Source: an uncultured bacterium (lineage in GTDB: Bacteria > Patescibacteriota > Saccharimonadia > Saccharimonadales > CAIOMD01). From it: 62,801 bases of DNA. Shown here piece by piece: positions 1-8,542 of the stretch (position 1 is the first letter of the stretch; each line of letters starts with the position of its first letter). The notes under the pieces are model-generated. The model made no database searches and was not told where the DNA came from. It worked only from the letters and a program-made list of their open reading frames with translations. Both the position numbers and the translations under genes were made by a program. The DNA is taken from positions 1 to 62,801 of the forward strand of contig CAIRQE010000106.1 of the NCBI GenBank assembly GCA_903880655.1. The letters run 5' to 3'.

Positions 1-2
1 AT

Positions 3-83
3 AAAGCCAAAGGTAAGTCATTAGCGGGTCTAACACGTAGACGTAAAGCTGAGATGGCACTTTTTTTAACTAGCACTGCATAG
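3..83 (+). CDS. Partial C-terminus of an unidentified protein cut by the window edge
   Basis: An open frame enters from the left edge and ends at TAG 81-83, giving 26 residues with a basic TRRRK stretch and an ALFLTSTA tail. It lies 20 bases before the next late gene in the same direction, so it is probably the end of a late gene whose start is outside the window. Joining the window ends as a circle does not continue the fibre gene in this frame. Function cannot be assigned. Confidence 0.4.
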   Translation, partial: KAKGKSLAGLTRRRKAEMALFLTSTA

Positions 84-103
84 AATTATTTAGGGGTTGA
101 TGG

Positions 104-2197
104 ATGGCTTTACAATATCTTCAGTTTAGACCCGGAGTCTCTAGAGAGTCTACCAACCTTGCTAATAGTGGAGGGTTTTATGCGTGTCAATGGGCGCGGT
201 TTAGAAGTGGGTCTCCTGAAAAAATAAACGGTTGGTCTCTTCCTAGTACTAACACCTTCTTAGGTGAGTGCAGAGATCTTATAGAATGGGAGTCGCTCAA
301 TTCTAACTACATCGTAGGGGTAGGAACCAATTTAAAATTCTACCTTTATATAGGGGGGCTATACTTTAACATAACCCCAATACGCCTATCAAGTAACCTT
401 GCAGCTAACCCTTTTTATCCTATATATTCTACCCTTTCAGCGGGTATTTCAGCTACTGCTACAACTATATCTGTTACAAGTGGTACTTCTTTTGCTTATG
501 TATATCCTTATGTAGTTCGTATAGGCTCTGAAGATATTTACGTTACATCTGCAGCGGGCACTACATTATCAGGGTGTATACGAGGGTATAACGGTACAAC
601 AGCAGCAACACACAGCATAAGTTCCGTTGTATCAAGTGCTTATTTAGTTGTGGCTAGTGCTACTAATAATGCTTATGTTGGGGACTATGTTACCTTTTCA
701 GGAGCTACAACTTTTGGGCCTTACAGCACTGCAGTGCTCAATGCAGAGTATATAGTAGCATCTCAAACCACAAACTATATAACTGTATATACGGGTATTC
801 AATCTACATCAGCTACTAATGGCGGAGGAAGTGCCCCTGTTGTAGCTAAATACCAAATTCATATAGGGCAAGCTATAGACACATTTGGTAATGGTTGGGG
901 TATAGGTCCTTGGGGTACAGGGCTTGGGTGGGGTACACCATACCCAGTGTCAGTAGATACGCAAGAAATGCGTATATGGAGCTCAGCTGTCTTTGGTCAA
1001 AACCTAGTATATAACATAAAGAAGGGAGGTGTGTACTATTGGGATGCTTCAACTAAATTAACTCCTAGTGGTCAAGTAACCTCCCCCGGAGTAGATATAA
1101 CATCTTTACCCGGAACTGATGGGCAAGCACCTAATGTAGCGGCAAGAGTATTTGTTACTGAAGAACGCCATATAGTAGTACTTGGTGCTAATGATCCCTA
1201 TGCTGCAGCGCCTACAGCGCAAGACCCCCTGCTTATTAGATGGTGCAGTCAAGAAGACCCTTTAACATGGACCCCAGCGGTAACGAACACAGCAGGTAGT
1301 CAACGCTTAGTATATGGCAGTGCCTTAATAACAGCGGAAATAACACGCCAAGAAACTCTAATTTGGTCGGACACAGCTGTGTACTCTATGCGGTACTTAG
1401 GCCCTCCATATACTTTTGGTTTCAACACAATATCTAACGAAATAACTATAGCCTCTCCTAACTGTGTAGCAACAGCTAATAACATTACATACTGGATGGG
1501 TAACTCTAAGTTCTATGTTTACTCAGGTAGGGTAGATACACTACCATGTGCTCTACGTCAGTATGTATTTAATGATTTTAACTTTGTTCAATCGAACCAA
1601 GTGTATGCTGGCACTAACGAAAAGTACAATGAAGTATGGTGGTTTTACCCATCTGCTGACTCTGACTATAACAATAGGTATGTTATTTATAACTACTTAG
1701 AAAAACTTTGGTATTACGGCGACATAGATAGAACTGCGTGGCTTGACTCTCATATACAAGGTACGCCTTGGGCTACATACAACGGCATGTTGGTGCAACA
1801 TGAGTCAGGTACTGATGATGGTTCTGTTAACCCCCCTGCGGCGATCCCTGCATATATAGAGAGTGCTGACTTTGACATTGGTGAGGGGGATAAGTTCTCT
1901 GCTGTTAAACGGGTCATACCTGACGTTGACTTTATTGGGTCTACTACGACTACACCTTCTGTAACTATGACGGTATCAACACGCAACTTTCCGGGTCAGG
2001 GCCTCTTTCTTAACGATACACCTACTAATATCTCCGGTTCTAAAGTGACTACTCAAGTTTATGATTACACCAACCAAGTATTTGTTAGACTGCGAGGAAG
2101 ACAGGTTGCTTTTAGAATAGGTAGTGATGGGGCTGGAATTAAGTGGCAGTTAGGTACTCCGCGTTTGGACATTCAACCTGATGGAATTAAATCGTAA
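104..2197 (+). CDS. Tail/head-completion protein resembling P22 gp10 (packaged-DNA stabilisation)
   Basis: A 697-residue, Gly/Ser/Thr/Tyr-rich, probably all-beta protein without a signal peptide. The N-terminus (LQFRPGVSRESTN..., then RFRSGSPEKINGW) has the layout of phage stabilisation or tail-hub proteins of the P22 gp10 type, which open with a similar PG/R-rich segment before a beta-propeller-like body. Around residues 105-185 there is an inserted module with RGYNGTTAATHS, like the RGxxGTxAAxH segment seen in many phage structural proteins. AGGGG lies 7 bases before the ATG. The stop shares its A with the next start (TAATG). The gp10 assignment rests on N-terminal pattern, length and context; a general tail protein is the alternative. 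Confidence 0.6.
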   Translation: MALQYLQFRPGVSRESTNLANSGGFYACQWARFRSGSPEKINGWSLPSTNTFLGECRDLIEWESLNSNYIVGVGTNLKFYLYIGGLYFNITPIRLSSNLAANPFYPIYSTLSAGISATATTISVTSGTSFAYVYPYVVRIGSEDIYVTSAAGTTLSGCIRGYNGTTAATHSISSVVSSAYLVVASATNNAYVGDYVTFSGATTFGPYSTAVLNAEYIVASQTTNYITVYTGIQSTSATNGGGSAPVVAKYQIHIGQAIDTFGNGWGIGPWGTGLGWGTPYPVSVDTQEMRIWSSAVFGQNLVYNIKKGGVYYWDASTKLTPSGQVTSPGVDITSLPGTDGQAPNVAARVFVTEERHIVVLGANDPYAAAPTAQDPLLIRWCSQEDPLTWTPAVTNTAGSQRLVYGSALITAEITRQETLIWSDTAVYSMRYLGPPYTFGFNTISNEITIASPNCVATANNITYWMGNSKFYVYSGRVDTLPCALRQYVFNDFNFVQSNQVYAGTNEKYNEVWWFYPSADSDYNNRYVIYNYLEKLWYYGDIDRTAWLDSHIQGTPWATYNGMLVQHESGTDDGSVNPPAAIPAYIESADFDIGEGDKFSAVKRVIPDVDFIGSTTTTPSVTMTVSTRNFPGQGLFLNDTPTNISGSKVTTQVYDYTNQVFVRLRGRQVAFRIGSDGAGIKWQLGTPRLDIQPDGIKS

Positions 2198-2523
2198 TGG
2201 CTAACAATAATAGAGTACCGTCTCCGGTACTGCCTTTACCTCCGTTAGAATATGATGTTCAGTATATGGATAATCTAATACGGCTATTAAACTACTTCAT
2301 AATACAGCAAGGGTATCCGGGAAGTATTCGAGGTACTGATCTTACACTTACTTTAACAGGATCAGGTACAGTACAGCCTGTGGCTTCTATAAACTATGTA
2401 GTAGACCCAACTAGCTCGCTAGTGAATAAAACGATTGTTAACATTGTAAACCTTCCAACCTCTGCTACTGGACTAAGTTCTGGTGATGTTTGGAATAGTG
2501 CTGGCACCCTTAAAATTGTATAG
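2197..2523 (+). CDS. Small late protein of unknown function, probably virion-associated
   Basis: 108 residues with a proline-rich start (VPSPVLPLPPLEY), an amphipathic middle and a Gly/Ser/Thr-rich end closing on LSSGDVWNSAGTLKIV. Such SGxVWxxxGxLxI endings are common in small phage structural proteins. It overlaps the preceding gp10-like gene by one base and is followed after 9 bases by the next virion gene, so it is co-translated with them. I do not recognise a family. Confidence 0.6.
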   Translation: MANNNRVPSPVLPLPPLEYDVQYMDNLIRLLNYFIIQQGYPGSIRGTDLTLTLTGSGTVQPVASINYVVDPTSSLVNKTIVNIVNLPTSATGLSSGDVWNSAGTLKIV

Positions 2524-2532
2524 AGATTACAC

Positions 2533-4032
2533 ATGGCATATAACACTACTGCAAAAGGCTTATCAGCTCTAGGACGTAACGGAGACAACACCCTCTTACA
2601 TGTTAGCAAAGACGAACTAGCTGGGCTTCAATCACTAATAGGCCACAAACTGCCAACCAACCCACATACAGGGCTACAAGAGGCATTTGACTTAAAGAAC
2701 ATAATTGCCATGCTAGGCATAGGTGCTCTTGGTGCTGCTACAGGCGGTGCAGCGTTAGCTGCCGCTCCCGAAATTACAGCCGCAGGTGCAACAGCATTAG
2801 GCGCAGGTGAAGGAGCTCTATTAGGGGGCGCGTATAGCGCATCTCAAGGTAAAGGGTTTGGGGCAGGTGCATTAGGTGGTGCTCTTTCTGGTGGGCTTGG
2901 TGCTTATGGTGGTAGTAACTTGCCGGGTGCTTCTACTGATGTATCCACAGCGGTGCCCTATGGTGAGGTGCCTCCAGAAGTACCTAAATTTGCAATGCCC
3001 ACTCCTGAAGTCTCATCTGCATACGCTCCTAAGTATGGATTAGAACAATCACTATCAAAAGCTATGCCTGTAAATGAGCAAGTAGGATTAACTTCCGGGA
3101 TTAACCCTAATGCCACCTCTGTTTTGGGTAAAGACCCTAATACTGCTTTATCTCCTACTATAGGGCAAGCTACAAAAAGTCAACTCTCCGCTATGGGTAA
3201 TAAAGACAACATGTGGGAGTGGGGTAAAATGGCTGGTATGGGGTCTCTTTTAGGTTCTAGTGCTCAAGATATGGTAGGGCAGAACCAAGCTATGGCTAAC
3301 CAAATACGCCAAGAAAAACTTGCAGCGCAAGCTAATGAACAGCAACAGCAGCAGTATTTTAAAGACTTAGGTTATCCACTAGCCTCACTTTCTGATCTTA
3401 ATAACTCTGATACCCAGTCACAATTTGACTACTATAAAAACATAATTAACCCTAAACAAGGGTATGCTGCGGGGGGTCCTATAACTATGACCCTACCTAT
3501 GGGGGGTGTGCCTGTAACTGCGACTTTCCCTGCTAGATATGCGTCTGAGTTAGAACAAATAGACATTCCGCACGAGATAAATCAGGCGCAAAACACCGTT
3601 AAGGAAGGGGCAGGAATGGCGAATGGGGGGTATATCAACACTCAACCTGTAAACCCAAATGCTTTTTACCCGCAGTCTCAAATACACAGTGCCCAGCCTT
3701 ATGCTGCAGCTACTCCCCAACGCCATGAAATAATAGAGGGGTTTGAAGATGGCGGCATGTTAGACGGTCCGGGTGATGGCATGTCTGATGACATCCCTGC
3801 TAATATAGATGGTGAAGAAGAGATTAGATTGGCTGATGGTGAGTTTGTTGTACCGCCTGATTTGGTACGTATGTTGGGTTTTGGCGATCCTGAAAAAGGC
3901 GCTGATTTATTAGACAACCTGCTACCCTTAGTAAGACAAGCGGCTCATGGTAAGAAAGAACAGATTAAACAAGATAGTGGTAAATTAGCTGCTGAAAAGA
4001 TGTTGGCTAGAGCAGTAAAAGGTAAAGCATGA
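2533..4032 (+). CDS. Glycine/alanine-rich internal virion protein with a C-terminal 'ADGEFVVP' module
   Basis: 499 residues. Residues 55-135 form a long Gly/Ala run resembling a glycine-zipper membrane-inserting segment. The middle is Gln-rich (QANEQQQQQYFKDLGYP). The C-terminus has several GG turns, an acidic stretch (DGEEEIRLADGEFVVPPDLV) and a helix reading GADLLDNLLPLVRQAAHG. A similar VP-(A/P)-D-(L/V)-V-x(3)-G helix closes the 361-residue protein two genes on, so the two share a terminal module. Composition and position fit a protein ejected with the DNA or lining the portal. The stop overlaps the next start (ATGA). No enzyme motif was seen. Confidence 0.6.
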   Translation: MAYNTTAKGLSALGRNGDNTLLHVSKDELAGLQSLIGHKLPTNPHTGLQEAFDLKNIIAMLGIGALGAATGGAALAAAPEITAAGATALGAGEGALLGGAYSASQGKGFGAGALGGALSGGLGAYGGSNLPGASTDVSTAVPYGEVPPEVPKFAMPTPEVSSAYAPKYGLEQSLSKAMPVNEQVGLTSGINPNATSVLGKDPNTALSPTIGQATKSQLSAMGNKDNMWEWGKMAGMGSLLGSSAQDMVGQNQAMANQIRQEKLAAQANEQQQQQYFKDLGYPLASLSDLNNSDTQSQFDYYKNIINPKQGYAAGGPITMTLPMGGVPVTATFPARYASELEQIDIPHEINQAQNTVKEGAGMANGGYINTQPVNPNAFYPQSQIHSAQPYAAATPQRHEIIEGFEDGGMLDGPGDGMSDDIPANIDGEEEIRLADGEFVVPPDLVRMLGFGDPEKGADLLDNLLPLVRQAAHGKKEQIKQDSGKLAAEKMLARAVKGKA

Positions 4033-4820
4033 ACTCCGTTCAGACCCAAGGAATCGTAAACTCTATTGATGAGCTGGCGGTATGCATACAGGCTAAAGTG
4101 GACAGTGGCGAACTGCAAGGTGTAGAAACTACACTAAAACATTACCATACAGAAGAGTTATACGGGCGTAGGATTATTGTCCCTGCAGGGAGTTTTTTTA
4201 CTACAAGAGTGCACAAAACAGACCATATATCTGTGGCCTTTAGAGGGCGTATAACAATGCTTAACTCTGAGGGTGAATCTCAAGAAGTAACTGCTCCTGA
4301 TATGTTTGTAACACCAGCTGGAACGCACCGTGTAGTTTATGTGCACGAAGAAGTGGAATTTGCTACTATACACGCATGTACTGAACAAGATGATACTAAA
4401 GTTGCTGAAGTGTTGACGTTTAATACAATGGCAGAGTACCAACAGTACGACTATATACAAGCTATTACAGAGGCGGGGTTTACAGATATGCAAGCTAGAG
4501 CACTTTCAGAAAATCTAGAAGACCAAGTACCCATGCCAGAGAATGAGAAACTAACTTATATAGCCCCCTCTGCTATTCAAGGTCAAGGTGTGTTTGCTTT
4601 TGAAGATATCCCTAGTGGTGCTCGTATAGCCCCCGGACGTATTGGACATTTTAGAACCTCTGTTGGAAGATATGCGAATCATAGTTCATTCCCTAATACA
4701 CAGTACGTGCTGGCTGGAGATAATATAGACATGTACGCTATAAAAAAGATATATAAAAACGAAGAACTTACTGTGGACTACAGACAAGCTAACCGAGTAA
4801 GACTAGGAGCAGAACAATGA
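4029..4820 (+). CDS. Cupin-SET fusion protein, putative protein lysine methyltransferase
   Basis: 263 residues with two recognisable domains. Residues 38-118 look like a cupin barrel, with VPAG followed by H62 and H66, then TPAGTHRVVY matching cupin motif 2. Residues 178-253 match a compact SET domain: IQGQGVFAFEDIPSG, the AdoMet-pocket and pseudoknot motif RYANHS at 214-219 followed by PN, and NEELTVDY at 244-251. SET proteins transfer methyl groups from AdoMet to lysine side chains. There is no pre-SET or post-SET cysteine cluster and the SET-I insert is very short, so substrate choice cannot be read. It lies in the virion block and overlaps both neighbours by ATGA, so it is made late and may act on virion or host proteins. 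SET identity is strong; cupin identity is good; activity is inferred. Confidence 0.8.
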   Translation: MNSVQTQGIVNSIDELAVCIQAKVDSGELQGVETTLKHYHTEELYGRRIIVPAGSFFTTRVHKTDHISVAFRGRITMLNSEGESQEVTAPDMFVTPAGTHRVVYVHEEVEFATIHACTEQDDTKVAEVLTFNTMAEYQQYDYIQAITEAGFTDMQARALSENLEDQVPMPENEKLTYIAPSAIQGQGVFAFEDIPSGARIAPGRIGHFRTSVGRYANHSSFPNTQYVLAGDNIDMYAIKKIYKNEELTVDYRQANRVRLGAEQ

Positions 4821-5902
4821 GTTTTATAGTAGCAGCGGCTGCGTCAGCGGCGGCGGGATCAGTAGTTGCGGGAGGAACAGCAGCGGGTATAGGAGCATCT
4901 ATAGGGTTAACTACAGCCGCAACAGCAGCTACTGTTGGCACAGCTGCAGGGGCAGCAACCGCTGGAGCCGTAGGCGCAGGAGTAGGAGCTCTTTCTGCAG
5001 CGGCGCAAGGACAAGATATAGGTAAAGGAGCTCTTATGGGGGCGGCTACTGGCGCGGTTACAGGAGGTTTGGCTACAGGAGTTGGTGGAGCTGTTGGAGG
5101 GCAGTTAGCAAGTGCAGTAGGAAAAACTGCAGCTGGGGCTATTATAGGAGGAGGATCTGCAGCGGCTGGCGGTGCGGCTGGGGCAGCAGTGGGAGGACAG
5201 GATATAGGTAAAGGAGCTTTAATTGGAGGTGCTACAGGAGCAGTTGCAGGTGGCGCTATGGGGGCTATGGGCCCTCCTGAAGTTGGCGGAGTATCTCCTA
5301 ATATAGAAGGGGCCCCCACCCCTAAATCAGCACTTGATTCATTAGTTCCTCAACCTACATCTAGTGCATCTTTGCCTAATTCTCCTGCGCCAAATACTTC
5401 AGTTAGCTCCTTAGGGGACATAACACCTCCTCCCTCTACTACTTTGGCTTCTAACCCAAGTTACACTAGCGACCAAGTAATTTCAGGCCTTAAAGGTATA
5501 GGAACTGCAGGAGCAGCTAATTATGCAGGTAACAGCATGGTAGCTGGAGACGCGGCTAACGCTCTAGCATCACAACAAGATGCGGCAAGAGCAGGGGTGT
5601 TTGCAAATCAAAATCAGGCGGGCATGTCCAATTTAAAAGGTTTAGGGTTTGGTTCTCCTTCAGGACCTTTATCTTCATTAGGCAGCATTGGTAAAGCTAC
5701 TGGGGGTCTTACAGCTTTGGCACATGGAGGTCAAGTTCCTCTTAAAGATGGCGCATATATTATCCCTGCTGATGTAGTAAGTGCACTAGGTAATGGCTCC
5801 TCTAAAGCAGGTGCAGAGTTCTTAAGACACCTTATGATGGAAGTGCGTAAAGAAGCAGTTAACATACAAGGCTTAGGAGCGGCTAAGAAACATGGCGCTT
5901 AA
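4817..5902 (+). CDS. Glycine-zipper virion protein with an internal duplication
   Basis: 361 residues. Residues 1-155 are almost entirely Gly/Ala/Val/Thr and contain two near-identical copies of GQDIGKGALxGxATGAV, at about residues 70 and 135. Such glycine zippers fit membrane insertion during DNA ejection. The C-terminal third has ATGGLTALAHGG, shared with the 573-residue protein (ATGGLVALAHGG), then DGAYIIPADVVSALG and a basic helix like the end of the 499-residue protein. It overlaps the cupin-SET gene by ATGA. No enzymatic motif. Internal virion protein is the inference. Confidence 0.6.
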   Translation: MSFIVAAAASAAAGSVVAGGTAAGIGASIGLTTAATAATVGTAAGAATAGAVGAGVGALSAAAQGQDIGKGALMGAATGAVTGGLATGVGGAVGGQLASAVGKTAAGAIIGGGSAAAGGAAGAAVGGQDIGKGALIGGATGAVAGGAMGAMGPPEVGGVSPNIEGAPTPKSALDSLVPQPTSSASLPNSPAPNTSVSSLGDITPPPSTTLASNPSYTSDQVISGLKGIGTAGAANYAGNSMVAGDAANALASQQDAARAGVFANQNQAGMSNLKGLGFGSPSGPLSSLGSIGKATGGLTALAHGGQVPLKDGAYIIPADVVSALGNGSSKAGAEFLRHLMMEVRKEAVNIQGLGAAKKHGA

Positions 5903-6305
5903 AGTACAGCAAGTCCCCCTAGAGTACGTGAACCAAGTATGGGATAAGGTTGAGCATTTCTTAGAAGCCGCCCTTGAGTATGCTTGTGGGGACTACAATA
6001 TTGAAGAAGTAAGAGTGATGGTATCTCTAGGGTCATGGCAGCTTATTGTTGCTACTGACGAAGAAAATACTATACATGGAGCCTTAGTTGTGTCTTATTT
6101 TAATAGACCTGCTGACAGAGTTGGATTTGTGGTTGCTATTGGTGGTAAACTAGTATCTAACAGAGCTACATGGGCTCAATTTGAAGACATACTCCGGTCA
6201 AACGGTGCTACTTATTTAGAAGGTGCTGGTCGTGAATCTATAGTTAAGCTATGGTCTCGATACGGGATGCAACAGAAATATATAATTACAGGTAAACCCC
6301 TATGA
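5892..6305 (+). CDS. GNAT-like small protein, similar in size and position to T7 gp13
   Basis: 137 residues. Its alternating strands (VRVMVSLGSWQLIVATDEENTIHGALVVSY) followed by a late helix and GAGRESIVKLWSRYGMQQKYIITG look like a truncated GNAT acetyltransferase fold, as described for T7 gp13 (138 residues), which lies next to internal virion proteins and is needed for their incorporation. The canonical acetyl-CoA loop (Q/RxxGxG/A) is not evident, so catalysis is doubtful. It overlaps the genes on both sides (11 and 4 bases). The assignment is from fold pattern, size and context. Confidence 0.5.
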   Translation: MALKVQQVPLEYVNQVWDKVEHFLEAALEYACGDYNIEEVRVMVSLGSWQLIVATDEENTIHGALVVSYFNRPADRVGFVVAIGGKLVSNRATWAQFEDILRSNGATYLEGAGRESIVKLWSRYGMQQKYIITGKPL

Positions 6306-8542
6306 TATTCAAACCAAGTAGTCTACCAAAACTATTTTTTACTTACATCTGCCCTAGATTCTATGGTGGCGCACCATCTGCACCTTCAAATACTACATCT
6401 ACTCAGACTATCAATCAGTCGCCGTGGCAGAACCCAGTATACCAAGCTCTTATGTTAGGAACTGCGGATAAGCCCGGACCAGTTACTAGTATGCTACGAT
6501 CAGGTGCAGAACAGACTGCCGCTTGGGACGCTATGAACGCCGGAGGGTTTTCTCCTGTACCTACACAAGCTAAATATACTGCGCCTTATACACCATCACC
6601 CGCTGTTCAAAATACAGCACCAGTTCCTACCGCCGCTAAAGGTGGGATAATGTCTTTACAAGGGTACGCATCTGGTGGGCCTACTACACCTGAAGCTAAA
6701 GCCGCTAATCTGCAGAAAAAACTAGATGCGGGTACAAAATTAACAGCTTCAGAAACTGATTTTTTGCAAAACTACACCGACTCTACAGCAAATAAGTATG
6801 AAGGTAATATAGATTTTAACACAGGGTTAGAAACTCCAAGACCTAGAGGCCCCACAGAATCAGCCTCAGCGTATACTGATTACTTAGATCAAGCGGTAGC
6901 AGGTGGAGCTACTCTTTCTTCTGATCTTAAAGCAAAATACCCTGATGTAACCACTACTACCCCTAAAACAGCAACACAGCAATCTGCCGCTGATAATTTA
7001 AAGAATACTTTGGGCACAGCAGTTACAAACGTCACAGCTGATACTACGCCTGTGTATGATGCTTCGGGGAATATAACAGGGTATAAGTCTACAAATCAAA
7101 ACTTCTTAGACCTTCAAGCAAAAGCTAAAAACCTAACTACTCCAGAACAGTTTAAAGCCGCAACGGGTATGTATAATAGGTCTTCCGCAGGTCTTGAATC
7201 CGCTGCTACTTATAAACCTACTGACATAGCTACCAATAAAGCAGATGTAGCTAACGCCGAAGCTTCAGGTTATAACGCCGCTAGTATGAACGCCCCTAAA
7301 GACATAGCTGCTCAAAAGGCTAATGTTGCTACTATGCAAGGTGCGGGTGATGTCGCTTCGGATAAACTGCAACAGTACCAAATGCAAGGGCCGGGTTCTG
7401 TAAATGCCCCTACAGCTGCAGCATCTCAAATGCAAGGTCCAGCGTCTTGGTTAACTCCGGGAACAGCCGCGGCTTATATGGACCCTTATGCACAGAATGT
7501 AATAGACCAAGAGAAAACTCAATCTAATAGGGACTATCAACAACAACTTAACCAACTTAATGCCCAGTCTGTACAAGCAGGGGCTTTTGGAGGCTCTAGA
7601 CAGGCTATACAACAATCAGAAGCCGCTAGAAATCAGTTATTTAATCTAGCCAATATAGAAAATACAGGGTTAAGTACTGCTTATACCCAAGGTGCCGCTC
7701 AGTTTAATACTGCACAAGGTCAAGGACTCCAAGCGGGACAGGCTAACTTAGATGCTTCTCAACAAACTACTTTGGCAAATCAAGCAGCTCAAATCCAAGC
7801 TATGATGGCTAACCAAGGTATGGACTACAACACTGCGGTTCAGAATCTACAAGCTCAAATGGGTATTCAAGGTACTCAAGCAGGGCAAGATTTACAAGCG
7901 GCATTAGCAAATCAACAAAACCAGCAACAAACCCAATCCACCAATATGGCGGCTACTAACCAAGCCCAAAATGCATATGTACAACAAGCACTACAAGCAG
8001 CTCAAGCTAATCAAGGCGCTCAACTAACAGCCGCCCAACAAAACCAAATAGCTCAAAATGCGTCAGCTCAATACAATGCTACTAACCAGCAAAACGTAAA
8101 CTTGTCTAACCAAGGAGCGCAAAATACAGCTAACAATGCCTATGCGCAAAACCAATTAGCCGCTCAACAAGCAAACCAACAAGCGGGCTTAACTGCTAAT
8201 CAACAAGGTATTGGGGCTCTTCAAGGTATAGGACAAAATGCTTCTGGGTTATCAAGTACGGGCACAGCAGAGAATCAAGCGGGTATAGCAAACTTAGGGG
8301 CGCAAGGACAAGTAGTCCAAGCAGAACAAGCTCTAAGTCAGCAAGGTGTGACTAACAACCAACAAACAGCTCTTAATGCTCTTGGTGCTACTAATCAAAT
8401 CAACTCAGGAGCTGTTGCGGCTATTAATGCTCAACCCGTTCAAGGTGGCACTACAACATCTACAGATACATCTAACCCAGCTCATTGGGCTCGTGGTGGA
8501 CTCATTAAAAACGGTAAAGTAAGCAAAAGAGGTGTGAAATAA
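6302..8542 (+). CDS. Glutamine/alanine/asparagine-rich internal virion (ejection-type) protein
   Basis: 746 residues. A short hydrophobic, basic N-terminus (LPKLFFTYICPRFYGG) is followed by SPWQNPVYQALMLG and a GG-containing linker. Residues 380-720 are dominated by Q, A and N in heptad-like runs (NQQNQQQTQSTNMAATNQAQ), implying a long helical rod. The last residues (WARGGLIKNGKVSKRGVK) are basic and carry the GG pattern seen in neighbouring proteins. Long Q/A-rich helical proteins next to a transglycosylase giant are typical of ejection machinery. No enzyme motif. It starts in an ATGA overlap with a weak ribosome site, so coupling is likely. Confidence 0.6.
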   Translation: MIFKPSSLPKLFFTYICPRFYGGAPSAPSNTTSTQTINQSPWQNPVYQALMLGTADKPGPVTSMLRSGAEQTAAWDAMNAGGFSPVPTQAKYTAPYTPSPAVQNTAPVPTAAKGGIMSLQGYASGGPTTPEAKAANLQKKLDAGTKLTASETDFLQNYTDSTANKYEGNIDFNTGLETPRPRGPTESASAYTDYLDQAVAGGATLSSDLKAKYPDVTTTTPKTATQQSAADNLKNTLGTAVTNVTADTTPVYDASGNITGYKSTNQNFLDLQAKAKNLTTPEQFKAATGMYNRSSAGLESAATYKPTDIATNKADVANAEASGYNAASMNAPKDIAAQKANVATMQGAGDVASDKLQQYQMQGPGSVNAPTAAASQMQGPASWLTPGTAAAYMDPYAQNVIDQEKTQSNRDYQQQLNQLNAQSVQAGAFGGSRQAIQQSEAARNQLFNLANIENTGLSTAYTQGAAQFNTAQGQGLQAGQANLDASQQTTLANQAAQIQAMMANQGMDYNTAVQNLQAQMGIQGTQAGQDLQAALANQQNQQQTQSTNMAATNQAQNAYVQQALQAAQANQGAQLTAAQQNQIAQNASAQYNATNQQNVNLSNQGAQNTANNAYAQNQLAAQQANQQAGLTANQQGIGALQGIGQNASGLSSTGTAENQAGIANLGAQGQVVQAEQALSQQGVTNNQQTALNALGATNQINSGAVAAINAQPVQGGTTTSTDTSNPAHWARGGLIKNGKVSKRGVK

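Noticed and set aside
4789..5319. 176-codon minus-strand frame rich in Pro and Ala
   Set aside because: It is the mirror of the Gly/Ala-rich codons of the plus-strand virion gene; no start signal.
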